Positions 39,493 to 48,150 of a stretch of 64,000 nucleotides of DNA are shown here, piece after piece. The DNA is from Agathobacter sp. GTDB lineage: Bacteria > Bacillota > Clostridia > Lachnospirales > Lachnospiraceae. The notes beneath the pieces are model-generated. The model made no database searches. It saw only the letters and a list, made by a program, of their open reading frames with translations, and was not told where the DNA came from. Position numbers and translations under genes: made by a program. The number at the start of each line of letters is the position of its first letter. Position 1 is the stretch's first letter. Where the stretch lies: contig JALEKN010000062.1 in assembly GCA_022769125.1 (NCBI GenBank), positions 1 through 64,000 of the forward strand, written 5' to 3'.

Positions 39493-40023
39493 ATGAGAAT
39501 TACAATTACTGGAAGAAACATTGAACTTACCGATGGACTCAAGGGGGCTGTTGAGGAGAAGCTTTCCAAGTTGGAGAAATACTTTACTCCCGACACAGAT
39601 GTCTATGTTACACTTAGTGTAGAGAAAGAACGTCAGAAGATTGAGGTAACCATTCCTGTGAAGGGACACATTATCCGTTCCGAGCAGGTAAGCAATGATA
39701 TGTATGTATCTATTGATCTGGTCGAAGAAGTTATTGAGCGTCAGCTTAGAAAATACCGCACAAAGTTAGTTGCCAAGAAGCAGACTGCAGAAGCGTATTT
39801 CCAGCCGGAGTTTATCGAGGCTGAGGATGATACCGATGAGGCGATCAAGATCGTCCGTACCAAGAAGTTCGGTATGAAGCCGATGTACCCGGAGGATGCA
39901 TGCATCCAGATGGAATTGTCAGGACATGATTTCTTCGTATTCCGCAATGCAGAGACCGATGAGGTCAATGTGGTATACAAGAGAAAGGGCAATACCTTCG
40001 GTCTGATCGAGCCGGAGTGCTAA
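39493..40023 (+). CDS. hpf: ribosome hibernation-promoting factor (long HPF)
   Basis: MRITITGRNIELTDGLKGAVEEKLSKLEKYF; C-terminal MKPMYPEDACIQMELSGHDFFVFRNAETDEVNVVYKRK. Confidence 0.95.
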   Translation: MRITITGRNIELTDGLKGAVEEKLSKLEKYFTPDTDVYVTLSVEKERQKIEVTIPVKGHIIRSEQVSNDMYVSIDLVEEVIERQLRKYRTKLVAKKQTAEAYFQPEFIEAEDDTDEAIKIVRTKKFGMKPMYPEDACIQMELSGHDFFVFRNAETDEVNVVYKRKGNTFGLIEPEC

Positions 40024-40048
40024 GAACAAGATAATAAGTTGAACTAGC

Positions 40049-40078
40049 AAAACGCCAAGTCTTTAGACTTGGCGTTTT
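40049..40078 (+). terminator. intrinsic terminator after hpf
   Basis: AAAACGCCAAGTCT TT AGACTTGGCGTTTT. Confidence 0.9.
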
Positions 40079-40094
40079 GCTTTCTTAAATACTT

Positions 40095-40835
40095 CTATTT
40101 ATTTGTGGTGTCTAAGTTCCAATCCGCTCCATTTTCTGACCGGTACACCAAAGCCTCTCTGCCGTCAGGCAGTACCTTGGATATGGTGAGCGTCCATTGC
40201 CTGTTTTCCCACTCAATGTGCTCTCCCTCGACATAGGAGATTACTTCATTGCTAAAATCATCCACTGTAAGATCGCTCCAGCTATTTCCGCCATCTACCG
40301 TCTGATAGGCATACTGGTCGTAACCATGATAATCTGTGGTTATGATTCCGGTGCTTTCATCGGAAAAAGCCATATCCGTAGGATAGTTGTGGGTATCAGG
40401 CTCTGAGGCAAGCTTGTAGCTGTTCCATCCATCGGTTGTCTTAAAGAGGTATTTTGACATCTGCGAGAGACCGGGACTGCTACAACACAGAATGTATCCG
40501 GTATCCGTATCGACCATGCTGATAAACGCGCAGTTGACATCACAGTATTCCCGGAATGCAAGTGCATGTTCTTCCACGACATCGGTTCCCTTTGTCTGGA
40601 CGATGCGAAGCGTCTCGCCGTCCTTGGCATAATAGATGAGCCAATTATCCTCACCCAGCGCGCAGGAATCGCTCCAGCCATCGGCGGAATCCTCTGCCTC
40701 ACTTAAGACTTCCTCATAGCGTGAGTGGGACTTGGATGCGCTCTCCGCTGATGCATCATCCGGCTGATTTACAGAACATCCGGAAACTGCCGATACAGTC
40801 AGCAGCGCCAGCAGGCAGTATACTGCTTTTTTCAT
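40095..40835 (-). CDS. lipoprotein, BNR/YCF48-like beta-propeller fragment
   Basis: Lipobox VSAVSGCSVNQ; repeated LFKTTDGWNSYK / AYQTVDGGNSWSDL pattern. Confidence 0.65.
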   Translation of the reverse strand: MKKAVYCLLALLTVSAVSGCSVNQPDDASAESASKSHSRYEEVLSEAEDSADGWSDSCALGEDNWLIYYAKDGETLRIVQTKGTDVVEEHALAFREYCDVNCAFISMVDTDTGYILCCSSPGLSQMSKYLFKTTDGWNSYKLASEPDTHNYPTDMAFSDESTGIITTDYHGYDQYAYQTVDGGNSWSDLTVDDFSNEVISYVEGEHIEWENRQWTLTISKVLPDGREALVYRSENGADWNLDTTNK

Positions 40836-40864
40836 TTGACACCTCCATAGACCTTTTTATATCG

Positions 40865-40897
40865 AAAAAAAGGTTACAGCATCATGCTGTAACCTTT
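40865..40897 (-). terminator. terminator of tRNA-Glu
   Basis: AAAGGTTACAGCATCATGCTGTAACCTTT with adjacent A-run (T-run on minus strand). Confidence 0.85.
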
Positions 40898-40900
40898 AAG

Positions 40901-40972
40901 CAGTCCGTACGGGAATCGAACCCGTGTTTCCGCCGTGAGAGGGCGGCGTCTTAACCGCTTGACCAACGAACC
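40901..40972 (-). tRNA. tRNA-Glu (anticodon CTC)
   Basis: Reverse complement GGTTCGTTGGTCAAGCGGTTAAGACGCCGCCCTCTCACGGCGGAAACACGGGTTCGATTCCCGTACGGACTG folds as cloverleaf. Confidence 0.92.
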
Positions 40973-41103
40973 GTTTATTAGGATACCATACGGATTACAG
41001 AAAATCAAGGAAAAGTTTGTTGTAATTATGCACAAAAAATAGCTTTAAATTTTGTGAAGTTTGTGCACACTTCTTTGCGGAATCATGATACTATAATTCA
41101 CGT

Positions 41104-41194
41104 AAAAACCCCCCAATACATTATATAGTTTTTGCTATACCCCATAGTAAAAATACCTTCTCCTAAAAAGACAGCGTTCGAAGCTGTCTTTTTT
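41104..41194 (+). ncRNA. candidate C-rich trans-acting sRNA (about 90 nt)
   Basis: TATAAT at 41092; CCCCCC 41109-41114; TATAG/CTATA hairpin 41124-41139; CCTTCTCCT 41156-41164; terminator AAAAGACAGC GTTCGAA GCTGTCTTTTTT. Confidence 0.5.
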
Positions 41195-41230
41195 ACTATG
41201 CATAAATTGATTGCAAAATACTCTTATTTC

Positions 41231-41358
41231 CCTAATTGTAAAATCTATAACGTTTGAGTGCAAGTCTTTCTGCCACGGACAGTCGGGCGGGGAGTGTCAA
41301 AGCCAACAAAAGACACAACCTTATCACCGCAGGATCGGTTGAAAGAATTTCTACAATT
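41231..41358 (+). ncRNA. unidentified structured intergenic element upstream of a MATE gene
   Basis: Closing pair AATTGTA (41234-41240)/TACAATT (41352-41358), internal GTGTC/GACAC and ACCG/CGGT pairs; no ORF. Confidence 0.35.
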
Positions 41359-41487
41359 TTTGTGGAATCGCTTTTCTACAAAGGGGAGCACGCAAAAACG
41401 ATGAAGTATTACATAAAAATGAAATAAAAGTATTTTGCAATTATGGAGTATGCGTTATAATGCAAGAAAACGAGAGGAGCGGAAGTT

Positions 41488-42840
41488 ATGGCGGCAACAC
41501 GCGATATGACAGAGGGCAATATCACAAAGTCTATTTTATTCTTTGCACTTCCTATATTTATAGGAAACATTTTTCAGCAATTGTATAACGTGGTAGATAC
41601 TGCAATCATCGGAAATGTGCTCGGAGATACCTCCCTTGCAGCGGTCGGGGCATCGTCCTCGCTGTACGGTCTTGTGATCGGCTTTGCAAATGGTTTCAGT
41701 AACGGATTCTCGGTTGTGCTCGCGAAATACTTCGGAGCAAGGGACGAAAAGCAGATGAAAAAAGCAGTTGCACTTATCTATATGCTTTCGTTTACAATCG
41801 CGGTGGCACTTACGGTCATCAGCCAGATATATCTGCGTCCAGTGCTGGTATGGCTCAAAACGCCAGATACGATCATTGACCAGACGGATGCTTATATGCG
41901 TGTGATTTTATTGTTCGTGATCGTAACGGTCTTTTACAATATGTTCTCCGCGATACTGCGTGCAATCGGGAACAGCAGCACGCCGCTATACTTTTTGATC
42001 TTATCTTCCCTGATCAATGTGGTGCTCGATATCTGGTTCGTAAAATACCTAAACATGGGTGTGCGGGGAGCCGGAATCGCAACCGTGATTTCACAGGTGG
42101 TATCTGTGGTGCTGTGCATTGTCTATATCTATCGTAAATGCCCGATCCTTACCTTGTCTATAAAGGATATGAGACCAGAGAGCAGGATGACAAAGGATCT
42201 GCTGTCGATGGGATTCTCCATGATGCTTATGATCGAGGTTGTACAGATCGGGTCGGTTGCGCTCCAGAGTGCGGTCAACTCGCTTGGAGAGGAAATCATT
42301 GCCGCACATACGGCGGGCAGAAAGGTTGACGAGATCTTCATGATGCCGTTTGGTGCGCTGACAACCGCCTGCTCAACCTTCACCGGACAGAATTATGGTG
42401 CAGGGAACCATGAGCGGATCCAGAAGGGAATTAAGAGTGGAATCGGAATTGCATTGTGCTGGGCATTTTTCTGCATTGTTTGTGCATTCTGTTTCGGACT
42501 TCCGATTATTCGGTTTATATCAGGCAGCCACAACGAACAGCTGCTGGCGACGGCGCTCCGTTACCTGCGCATCAATATCGCATTTTTCCCGGTGCTGTGC
42601 TTTCTCCTGATCTTAAGAAGCTGTCTGCAGGGTGTCGGACACAAGATCGTGCCGGTATGCGGAAGTATTGTAGAGATGGCACTTAAATTTGTTGCAGCAG
42701 GCTTTTTGACAGCAAAACTTGGTTATCTGGGTGTATGCATCATCGAACCGGTCACCTGGTGCATCTGTGCGGTAATGGTTATCGTTGACTTTGGCTTTTT
42801 CTTAAAGAGCATGCGAAAAGGGCAGATGTATGCAGCATAG
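41488..42840 (+). CDS. MATE family efflux transporter
   Basis: DMTEGNITKSILFFALPIFIGNIFQQLYNVVDTAIIG. Confidence 0.95.
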   Translation: MAATRDMTEGNITKSILFFALPIFIGNIFQQLYNVVDTAIIGNVLGDTSLAAVGASSSLYGLVIGFANGFSNGFSVVLAKYFGARDEKQMKKAVALIYMLSFTIAVALTVISQIYLRPVLVWLKTPDTIIDQTDAYMRVILLFVIVTVFYNMFSAILRAIGNSSTPLYFLILSSLINVVLDIWFVKYLNMGVRGAGIATVISQVVSVVLCIVYIYRKCPILTLSIKDMRPESRMTKDLLSMGFSMMLMIEVVQIGSVALQSAVNSLGEEIIAAHTAGRKVDEIFMMPFGALTTACSTFTGQNYGAGNHERIQKGIKSGIGIALCWAFFCIVCAFCFGLPIIRFISGSHNEQLLATALRYLRINIAFFPVLCFLLILRSCLQGVGHKIVPVCGSIVEMALKFVAAGFLTAKLGYLGVCIIEPVTWCICAVMVIVDFGFFLKSMRKGQMYAA

Positions 42841-42849
42841 TCCGAATCT

Positions 42850-43263
42850 CTAGCTGGCATAGCGCTCATGCTCGATCATATCTAAGAGCAGTGTGCAGGT
42901 ATGTATGATCAGGATGTCGGTGCATTCATTCTCGGACATATTGCGCAGCTTTTCTTTTAGAAAACATAATTGTAAAGACAGATTTGAGATAAGAACATGA
43001 TCCGGAGCTTTTGAGAACGGCAGCCGAATGACGCCGGGAATGCTCCGGATTTTTTTATAGAAGTCATAATTTTTAATATAGACTGCCCCGATCAATTCAG
43101 CTGCGGCACCACGGTCAAAGGACCACGACTGCAGAAGATGATGGATGTTCATCAGGTCATGGATGATGTCGAGATACTTTGCAACATTTCCGTAATTGCA
43201 TTGAAGCTCAAGTGCCTGGATGCTTTCGTTTAGTTCGGTATTTAGTGTCTGTGTATAATTCAT
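42850..43263 (-). CDS. hypothetical protein (137 aa)
   Basis: Complete ORF, no recognised family. Confidence 0.55.
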   Translation of the reverse strand: MNYTQTLNTELNESIQALELQCNYGNVAKYLDIIHDLMNIHHLLQSWSFDRGAAAELIGAVYIKNYDFYKKIRSIPGVIRLPFSKAPDHVLISNLSLQLCFLKEKLRNMSENECTDILIIHTCTLLLDMIEHERYAS

Positions 43264-43373
43264 TACTTATCTCCCGTTTTTTGACATATGCTGTTTCTGA
43301 TAGAAAAATAGCAGGTTTTGCGTGGGAGATTTTGTCGAAAAGGAAAAATAAGGGAAAGCAAAAGAGGTTACCA

Positions 43374-44969
43374 TCATTCCTGATGGCAGCCTCTTTCTTT
43401 GCATAGATATTTCATTTCGGGATCTGTTGGGTCCCAGGTATGGTCGGCATCCAATGTTAATTCCTCCGGTGTTCCGAGTGGCCCCGGATTTGGATCATCA
43501 TAGATGGTAACCTGCGTGCGACGTGAACAGTTGTCGTAGATCCATTTGGTATTTTCACAGTTAAGACGTATGCAGCCTGCGGAAGCGGGAGTTCCAAGCT
43601 TGTTAAACTCGATGACATCCAGCGAGTTTGCATCCTTGTTAGTAAGGTAATATACGGAGTGGAACAGTATGCTTCCGGTGATCCGGGTACACCATTGCCC
43701 ATAGACATTGTGGTACAGTGGATGCCAGCGGTATTTGTCCGTTGTGCGGAAAGTGCCGGCAGGTGTTGCTTTTCCGGTAGAACACAGGAACGCCTTTACG
43801 GGGATGAGACAATCTTTCTTATCTGGATCAGCTGCATACACCGTAACAGTATCTGTGGTGCGGTTGATCTGGATCGTGTAGGATTTCTGCGGACCGATGA
43901 TGGCTTCCACATTTGTGATCAGATCCCCGGAGGCATCATAGTAAAGCTTGTAGCCATTCTGATATCTGGCTTCATAATAGAGCTTTTCTTTGCAAGACTC
44001 GCTTAAGGTTCCCCTTTGTTTGGTGCCATCATCAGACAACCAGTAAGCCCGGATGGCAAAACTGTAAGTTTTCTTATAAGTAAGCCCCGGAATGGTACAA
44101 TGATTGGTGGCATATGCGGCAACCGTTTTGACTTTCTTCCATTTACCATCGACTTTCTGGTAGACAATGTATCCGTCTGCATCTTCGACCAGATCCCATT
44201 TGATGGAAAATGAACTGTCGGAAACAGGCATAAGCTGGGTGATGACAGGTGCCTCGGCTTTGAAGGCACACTTGGCTGCTTGGCTGTAATCACTTAAAAG
44301 TCTGCCATTTTCCGTGTCTTTGTAAGCCCGTATTGCATATTCATAGGTAACACCATAGGTAACGTCATCATCCACATATTTCATTTTCTTAGATCGTGGA
44401 AATGTCTTTAATTCCTGCCAGCTATCAGATTTTGCACTACGGCGGTATAGGATATAGCCATCCACGGACTTTTTCTTGGACCAGGTGACGATAATTTCAC
44501 GTGCATCCACTGCGGCAGTTACGGAAGCAGGTGCCTTTGGAAAAATCGTATAGTTTTTGGTGATTGTTCCTTCATAATTGCCAAGCCCGCTGATTGTGAC
44601 AGAAGCTGTTCCGATTTGGACATTGTTTGCATAGGCTACGGTGTAGTCCCTGTTCTTTTTAAGTTTTTTCTTCCCGGAGTACACGCTGATAGCAGGTTTT
44701 TTCTCTTTGCCGGTGTAGTTATATACCGTTTTGGAAAGTGAGATCTTGCAATCTGACAGGGAGATGGACTGCTCAGAAACGGCATCGGTGTCATCCACGG
44801 AGGTTACGGCGGCATCAGATTCTGCAGATACATCTGCTGTGCTGCCGGCATCGGCAAAGCTGGTCTCCTGCTGGGTAACCTCTGCAGCCAATGCATTTGT
44901 TTTAAGCGGTGCGCACAGAACCGCACACGCACAGATGGCAATAAGTGCATATTTTATGTAATGTTTCAT
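43374..44969 (-). CDS. secreted L,D-transpeptidase with Ig/Fn3-like repeats
   Basis: Signal peptide; YkuD motif HSVYYLTNKDANSLDVIEFNKLGTPASAGCIRLNCENTKWIYDN. Confidence 0.88.
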   Translation of the reverse strand: MKHYIKYALIAICACAVLCAPLKTNALAAEVTQQETSFADAGSTADVSAESDAAVTSVDDTDAVSEQSISLSDCKISLSKTVYNYTGKEKKPAISVYSGKKKLKKNRDYTVAYANNVQIGTASVTISGLGNYEGTITKNYTIFPKAPASVTAAVDAREIIVTWSKKKSVDGYILYRRSAKSDSWQELKTFPRSKKMKYVDDDVTYGVTYEYAIRAYKDTENGRLLSDYSQAAKCAFKAEAPVITQLMPVSDSSFSIKWDLVEDADGYIVYQKVDGKWKKVKTVAAYATNHCTIPGLTYKKTYSFAIRAYWLSDDGTKQRGTLSESCKEKLYYEARYQNGYKLYYDASGDLITNVEAIIGPQKSYTIQINRTTDTVTVYAADPDKKDCLIPVKAFLCSTGKATPAGTFRTTDKYRWHPLYHNVYGQWCTRITGSILFHSVYYLTNKDANSLDVIEFNKLGTPASAGCIRLNCENTKWIYDNCSRRTQVTIYDDPNPGPLGTPEELTLDADHTWDPTDPEMKYLCKERGCHQE

Positions 44970-45175
44970 TGGTTTTTCCTTTCGTTTCTATTAATATGTA
45001 AGTTCGATTATAACACGTTTCGAGTACCTTGTCTTTATTATTTTGTAAGCCGTTGTTTGCCGGAGTGTCTGTGGACAGGAACATTTTTTTGAGTATTTAT
45101 GCACAGCAAACGGAAAAGTCTTGCTTTTTCATGGGAAAAGCTGTATGATTTTGACAAATCTTAGGGGTGAATGCA

Positions 45176-46615
45176 ATGGAAAAGAGAATCAACGAAGTAA
45201 CCGATATGACAGAAAAGAAGGGACTTGAGGAGATCGATCAGAGCGTAGAGATGCTCGACCTCCATCAGATGGGAGACCTTCGTCAGGACGTTGAGATCCT
45301 GCGGGAGCGGTTGATGAATAATCACCGTATTGATCAGGATCTTTACGTGGAATACGATGTAAAGAGAGGACTTAGAGATTCCTCCGGAAAAGGCGTTTTA
45401 ACAGGACTTACCGAGATTTCTGATGTGTGCGCATATCGTATGGAGGGTGGACAGAAGATCCCTTCCGACGGGGAACTGTACTATCAGGGAGTAAATGTCA
45501 TTGATCTTGTGGAAGGACTTTCTGATCGTAAGTTTGGATTTGAGGAGACAATATATCTTCTGATGTTTGGAAAGCTTCCAAATCAGAAGGAGCTGGATAT
45601 GTTCTTGCATGTCATGTTTGAGATGCAGGATCTTGGAGGAAGATTCGTTCGGGATGTTATCATGAAGGCCTCCAATGCCAATATCATGAATGCGTTGCAG
45701 AGATGTGTCCTTACTTTATATACATATGATTCTAATCCGGATGACATCACACCACAGAATGTGCTGAGGCAGTCTCTGGAGCTGATCAATAAACTTCCGT
45801 TGATTGCTGTATATTCTTACAATTCCTACATGCATTTCCGTAGAAATGAGACACTTATGATCCGCAATCCGAAAAAGGGGTTGTCCATGGCAGAGAATAT
45901 TCTTCTGATGCTCCGACCGGATGGACGTTACACAGACCTTGAAGCCAAGGTACTTGATGTTGCATTGATTCTGCATGCAGAGCATGGTGGCGGTAATAAC
46001 TCAACCTTTACCACGCATGTTGTCACATCGTCCGGTACAGACACTTACTCATCTACTGCGGCCTCTATCGCATCCCTTAAGGGACCGAGACATGGCGGCG
46101 CGAACCTAAAGGTTCAGAATATGTTTAAGGATATCAAGGAGAACGTTAAGGATTGGACGGATGAGGCTGCAATCACAGAATATTTGAAGAAGATTTTGAA
46201 TAAGGAAGCATTTGATCATTCCGGTCTGATCTATGGAATGGGACATGCTGTTTATACATTGTCAGATCCGAGAGAGGTAATCCTGAAGAAATACGCGAGA
46301 AAGCTTGCCGAGGAGAAGAACTTGCTGGAAGAATTCCATCTTTATGAGTCTGTGGAGCGCATTGCAGCACGATTGATCATGGAGCGCAAGCGTGTATTTA
46401 AGAATGTCTGTGCGAATGTCGACTTTTACAGCGGATTTGTATATACGATGCTTGGTATTCCGGAAGAACTCTTTACGCCGATCTTTGCGATTGCCCGTAT
46501 CCCAGGCTGGAGTGCACACCGGCTGGAAGAGCTGCTTAACGCGAGCAAAATCATCCGCCCGGCATATATGTACGTTGGAAACCATGTGCCATATCAGCCG
46601 ATCGAAGACAGATAA
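45176..46615 (+). CDS. citrate synthase
   Basis: LHAEHGGGNNSTFTTHVVTSSGTDTYSSTAASIASLKGPRHGGAN; GHAVYTLSDPREVILKKYA. Confidence 0.95.
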   Translation: MEKRINEVTDMTEKKGLEEIDQSVEMLDLHQMGDLRQDVEILRERLMNNHRIDQDLYVEYDVKRGLRDSSGKGVLTGLTEISDVCAYRMEGGQKIPSDGELYYQGVNVIDLVEGLSDRKFGFEETIYLLMFGKLPNQKELDMFLHVMFEMQDLGGRFVRDVIMKASNANIMNALQRCVLTLYTYDSNPDDITPQNVLRQSLELINKLPLIAVYSYNSYMHFRRNETLMIRNPKKGLSMAENILLMLRPDGRYTDLEAKVLDVALILHAEHGGGNNSTFTTHVVTSSGTDTYSSTAASIASLKGPRHGGANLKVQNMFKDIKENVKDWTDEAAITEYLKKILNKEAFDHSGLIYGMGHAVYTLSDPREVILKKYARKLAEEKNLLEEFHLYESVERIAARLIMERKRVFKNVCANVDFYSGFVYTMLGIPEELFTPIFAIARIPGWSAHRLEELLNASKIIRPAYMYVGNHVPYQPIEDR

Positions 46616-46633
46616 CCCAAATAAAGGAAGGCA

Positions 46634-46666
46634 GCCCGCTTACACATATGTGAGAGCGGGCTTTTT
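46634..46666 (+). terminator. intrinsic terminator after citrate synthase
   Basis: GCCCGCT...AGCGGGC TTTTT. Confidence 0.85.
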
Positions 46667-46715
46667 AAGTTGTACTTGTGCGACCGCACGCAATAATCTG
46701 ATTGGAGGGGATAGA

Positions 46716-46955
46716 ATGAATATGTACGACAGACTATATAATGCCATGAAAAAGGCAGTAGAGGAAGGAATGGTTTCCGGGGTAAACTTTCTTGCGCAGA
46801 AGGGAGAATACGGCTGGAATGGCTGGCTTGGGACTTATTTTTCTAATGAGCCATCCTGTGGAATCACGACCCTGATGGGAATCCAGCGCATCGGCGGGGA
46901 CACAGGAACCCTTGCAAGGAAACTAAAGAACATCGTCATGTGCGAGGCAATGTAG
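46716..46955 (+). CDS. small hypothetical protein (79 aa)
   Basis: ATG preceded by GGAGGGGATAGA; MNMYDRLYNAMKKAVEEGMVSGVNFLAQKGEYGWNGWLGTYF. Confidence 0.6.
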   Translation: MNMYDRLYNAMKKAVEEGMVSGVNFLAQKGEYGWNGWLGTYFSNEPSCGITTLMGIQRIGGDTGTLARKLKNIVMCEAM

Positions 46956-47012
46956 CAGAAAACGAAGAATCGTAGTATAATAGAAGCAGAAAATATAAAG
47001 GAGGGTAACACA

Positions 47013-47480
47013 ATGGCAAAGCATGAAATTCAGGTAAATACACAGGCTGATCCGATACACATCACCCCGTATGAGCGCAGGGCGCAGTATCATGAGACCG
47101 ACCAGATGGGCATTATCCATCACTCAAATTATGTAAAGTGGATGGAAGAAGCAAGAATCAATCTGATGGATCAGATCGGATTAAGTTACAAGCAGATGGA
47201 AGAGATGGAGATCATCAGCCCGGTGTTATCCATTGAAGTTAATTACCGCAGTATGGTGCATTTTGACGATATTGTGGTTATTGAACCGCGCCTTGTAAAA
47301 TACGACGGCATCCGCATGGAGATTGAGTACAATATGTACGATAAGAAAAACGGTGAGATCCGGTGCACGGCAAAGAGCAGTCATTGCTTTTTAAATAGAA
47401 GCGGCAAGCCGATCTCCTTAAAGCGGTCTTATCCGGAAATCGATACCAAATTCTTTGAGACGATGGAGGACGAGCGTTAG
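47013..47480 (+). CDS. acyl-CoA thioesterase (YbgC/FadM hot-dog family)
   Basis: YHETDQMGIIHHSNYVKWMEEARINLMDQIG. Confidence 0.9.
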   Translation: MAKHEIQVNTQADPIHITPYERRAQYHETDQMGIIHHSNYVKWMEEARINLMDQIGLSYKQMEEMEIISPVLSIEVNYRSMVHFDDIVVIEPRLVKYDGIRMEIEYNMYDKKNGEIRCTAKSSHCFLNRSGKPISLKRSYPEIDTKFFETMEDER

Positions 47481-47481
47481 C

Positions 47482-48078
47482 ATGGAATTATACATCATCC
47501 GGCATGGACAGACTGTCTGGAACGCCGAGAAGAGATTACAGGGGCGAAGAGATATTGAACTGAATGCATACGGCAGGCAATTGGCAGGGGAGTTGGGCGA
47601 AAAGCTGGAAAACATTCCCTTTGACTGTATCTATGCATCACCGCTGATCCGGGCGTATGAGACAGCGTGTCTGATCCGTGGACACCGCAATATCCCGATC
47701 ATACGGGATGGACGTTTGAAGGAGATGTCATTCGGTGTTATGGAAGGGGCGCGTGTGGAAGAATGGCTTGCAGAGGATTGTCCATATCGCTTTTTCTTTG
47801 ACGCGCCGGATCGATACATACCGCCGGAGGGTGGAGAGAGCATTGACGATGTTATGGCGCGCACCTCGGATTTTTTGCAGCAAGTGATCGAGCCGCAGTA
47901 CAAGACGGCAGCACGGATTATGGTCGTGGCACACGGAGCACTGAACAAAGGGCTTATGTGCCGCATTGAGAGTAACGACAAAGCCCATTTCTGGGGGAAA
48001 GGGCTGCAAAAGAATTGTGAAGCTGATATTTTTCACTATGATGGTATAAGATGGCACGCGGGGCCTGAAGCGATATGA
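47482..48078 (+). CDS. histidine phosphatase family protein
   Basis: LYIIRHGQTVWNAEKRLQGRRD. Confidence 0.92.
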   Translation: MELYIIRHGQTVWNAEKRLQGRRDIELNAYGRQLAGELGEKLENIPFDCIYASPLIRAYETACLIRGHRNIPIIRDGRLKEMSFGVMEGARVEEWLAEDCPYRFFFDAPDRYIPPEGGESIDDVMARTSDFLQQVIEPQYKTAARIMVVAHGALNKGLMCRIESNDKAHFWGKGLQKNCEADIFHYDGIRWHAGPEAI

Positions 48079-48150
48079 CGCACGTGGACTTTTATACGGG
48101 CGGTGTGGGAATGCTGCCTGCAAAAATAGATTGACAGAGGATTTGACACT

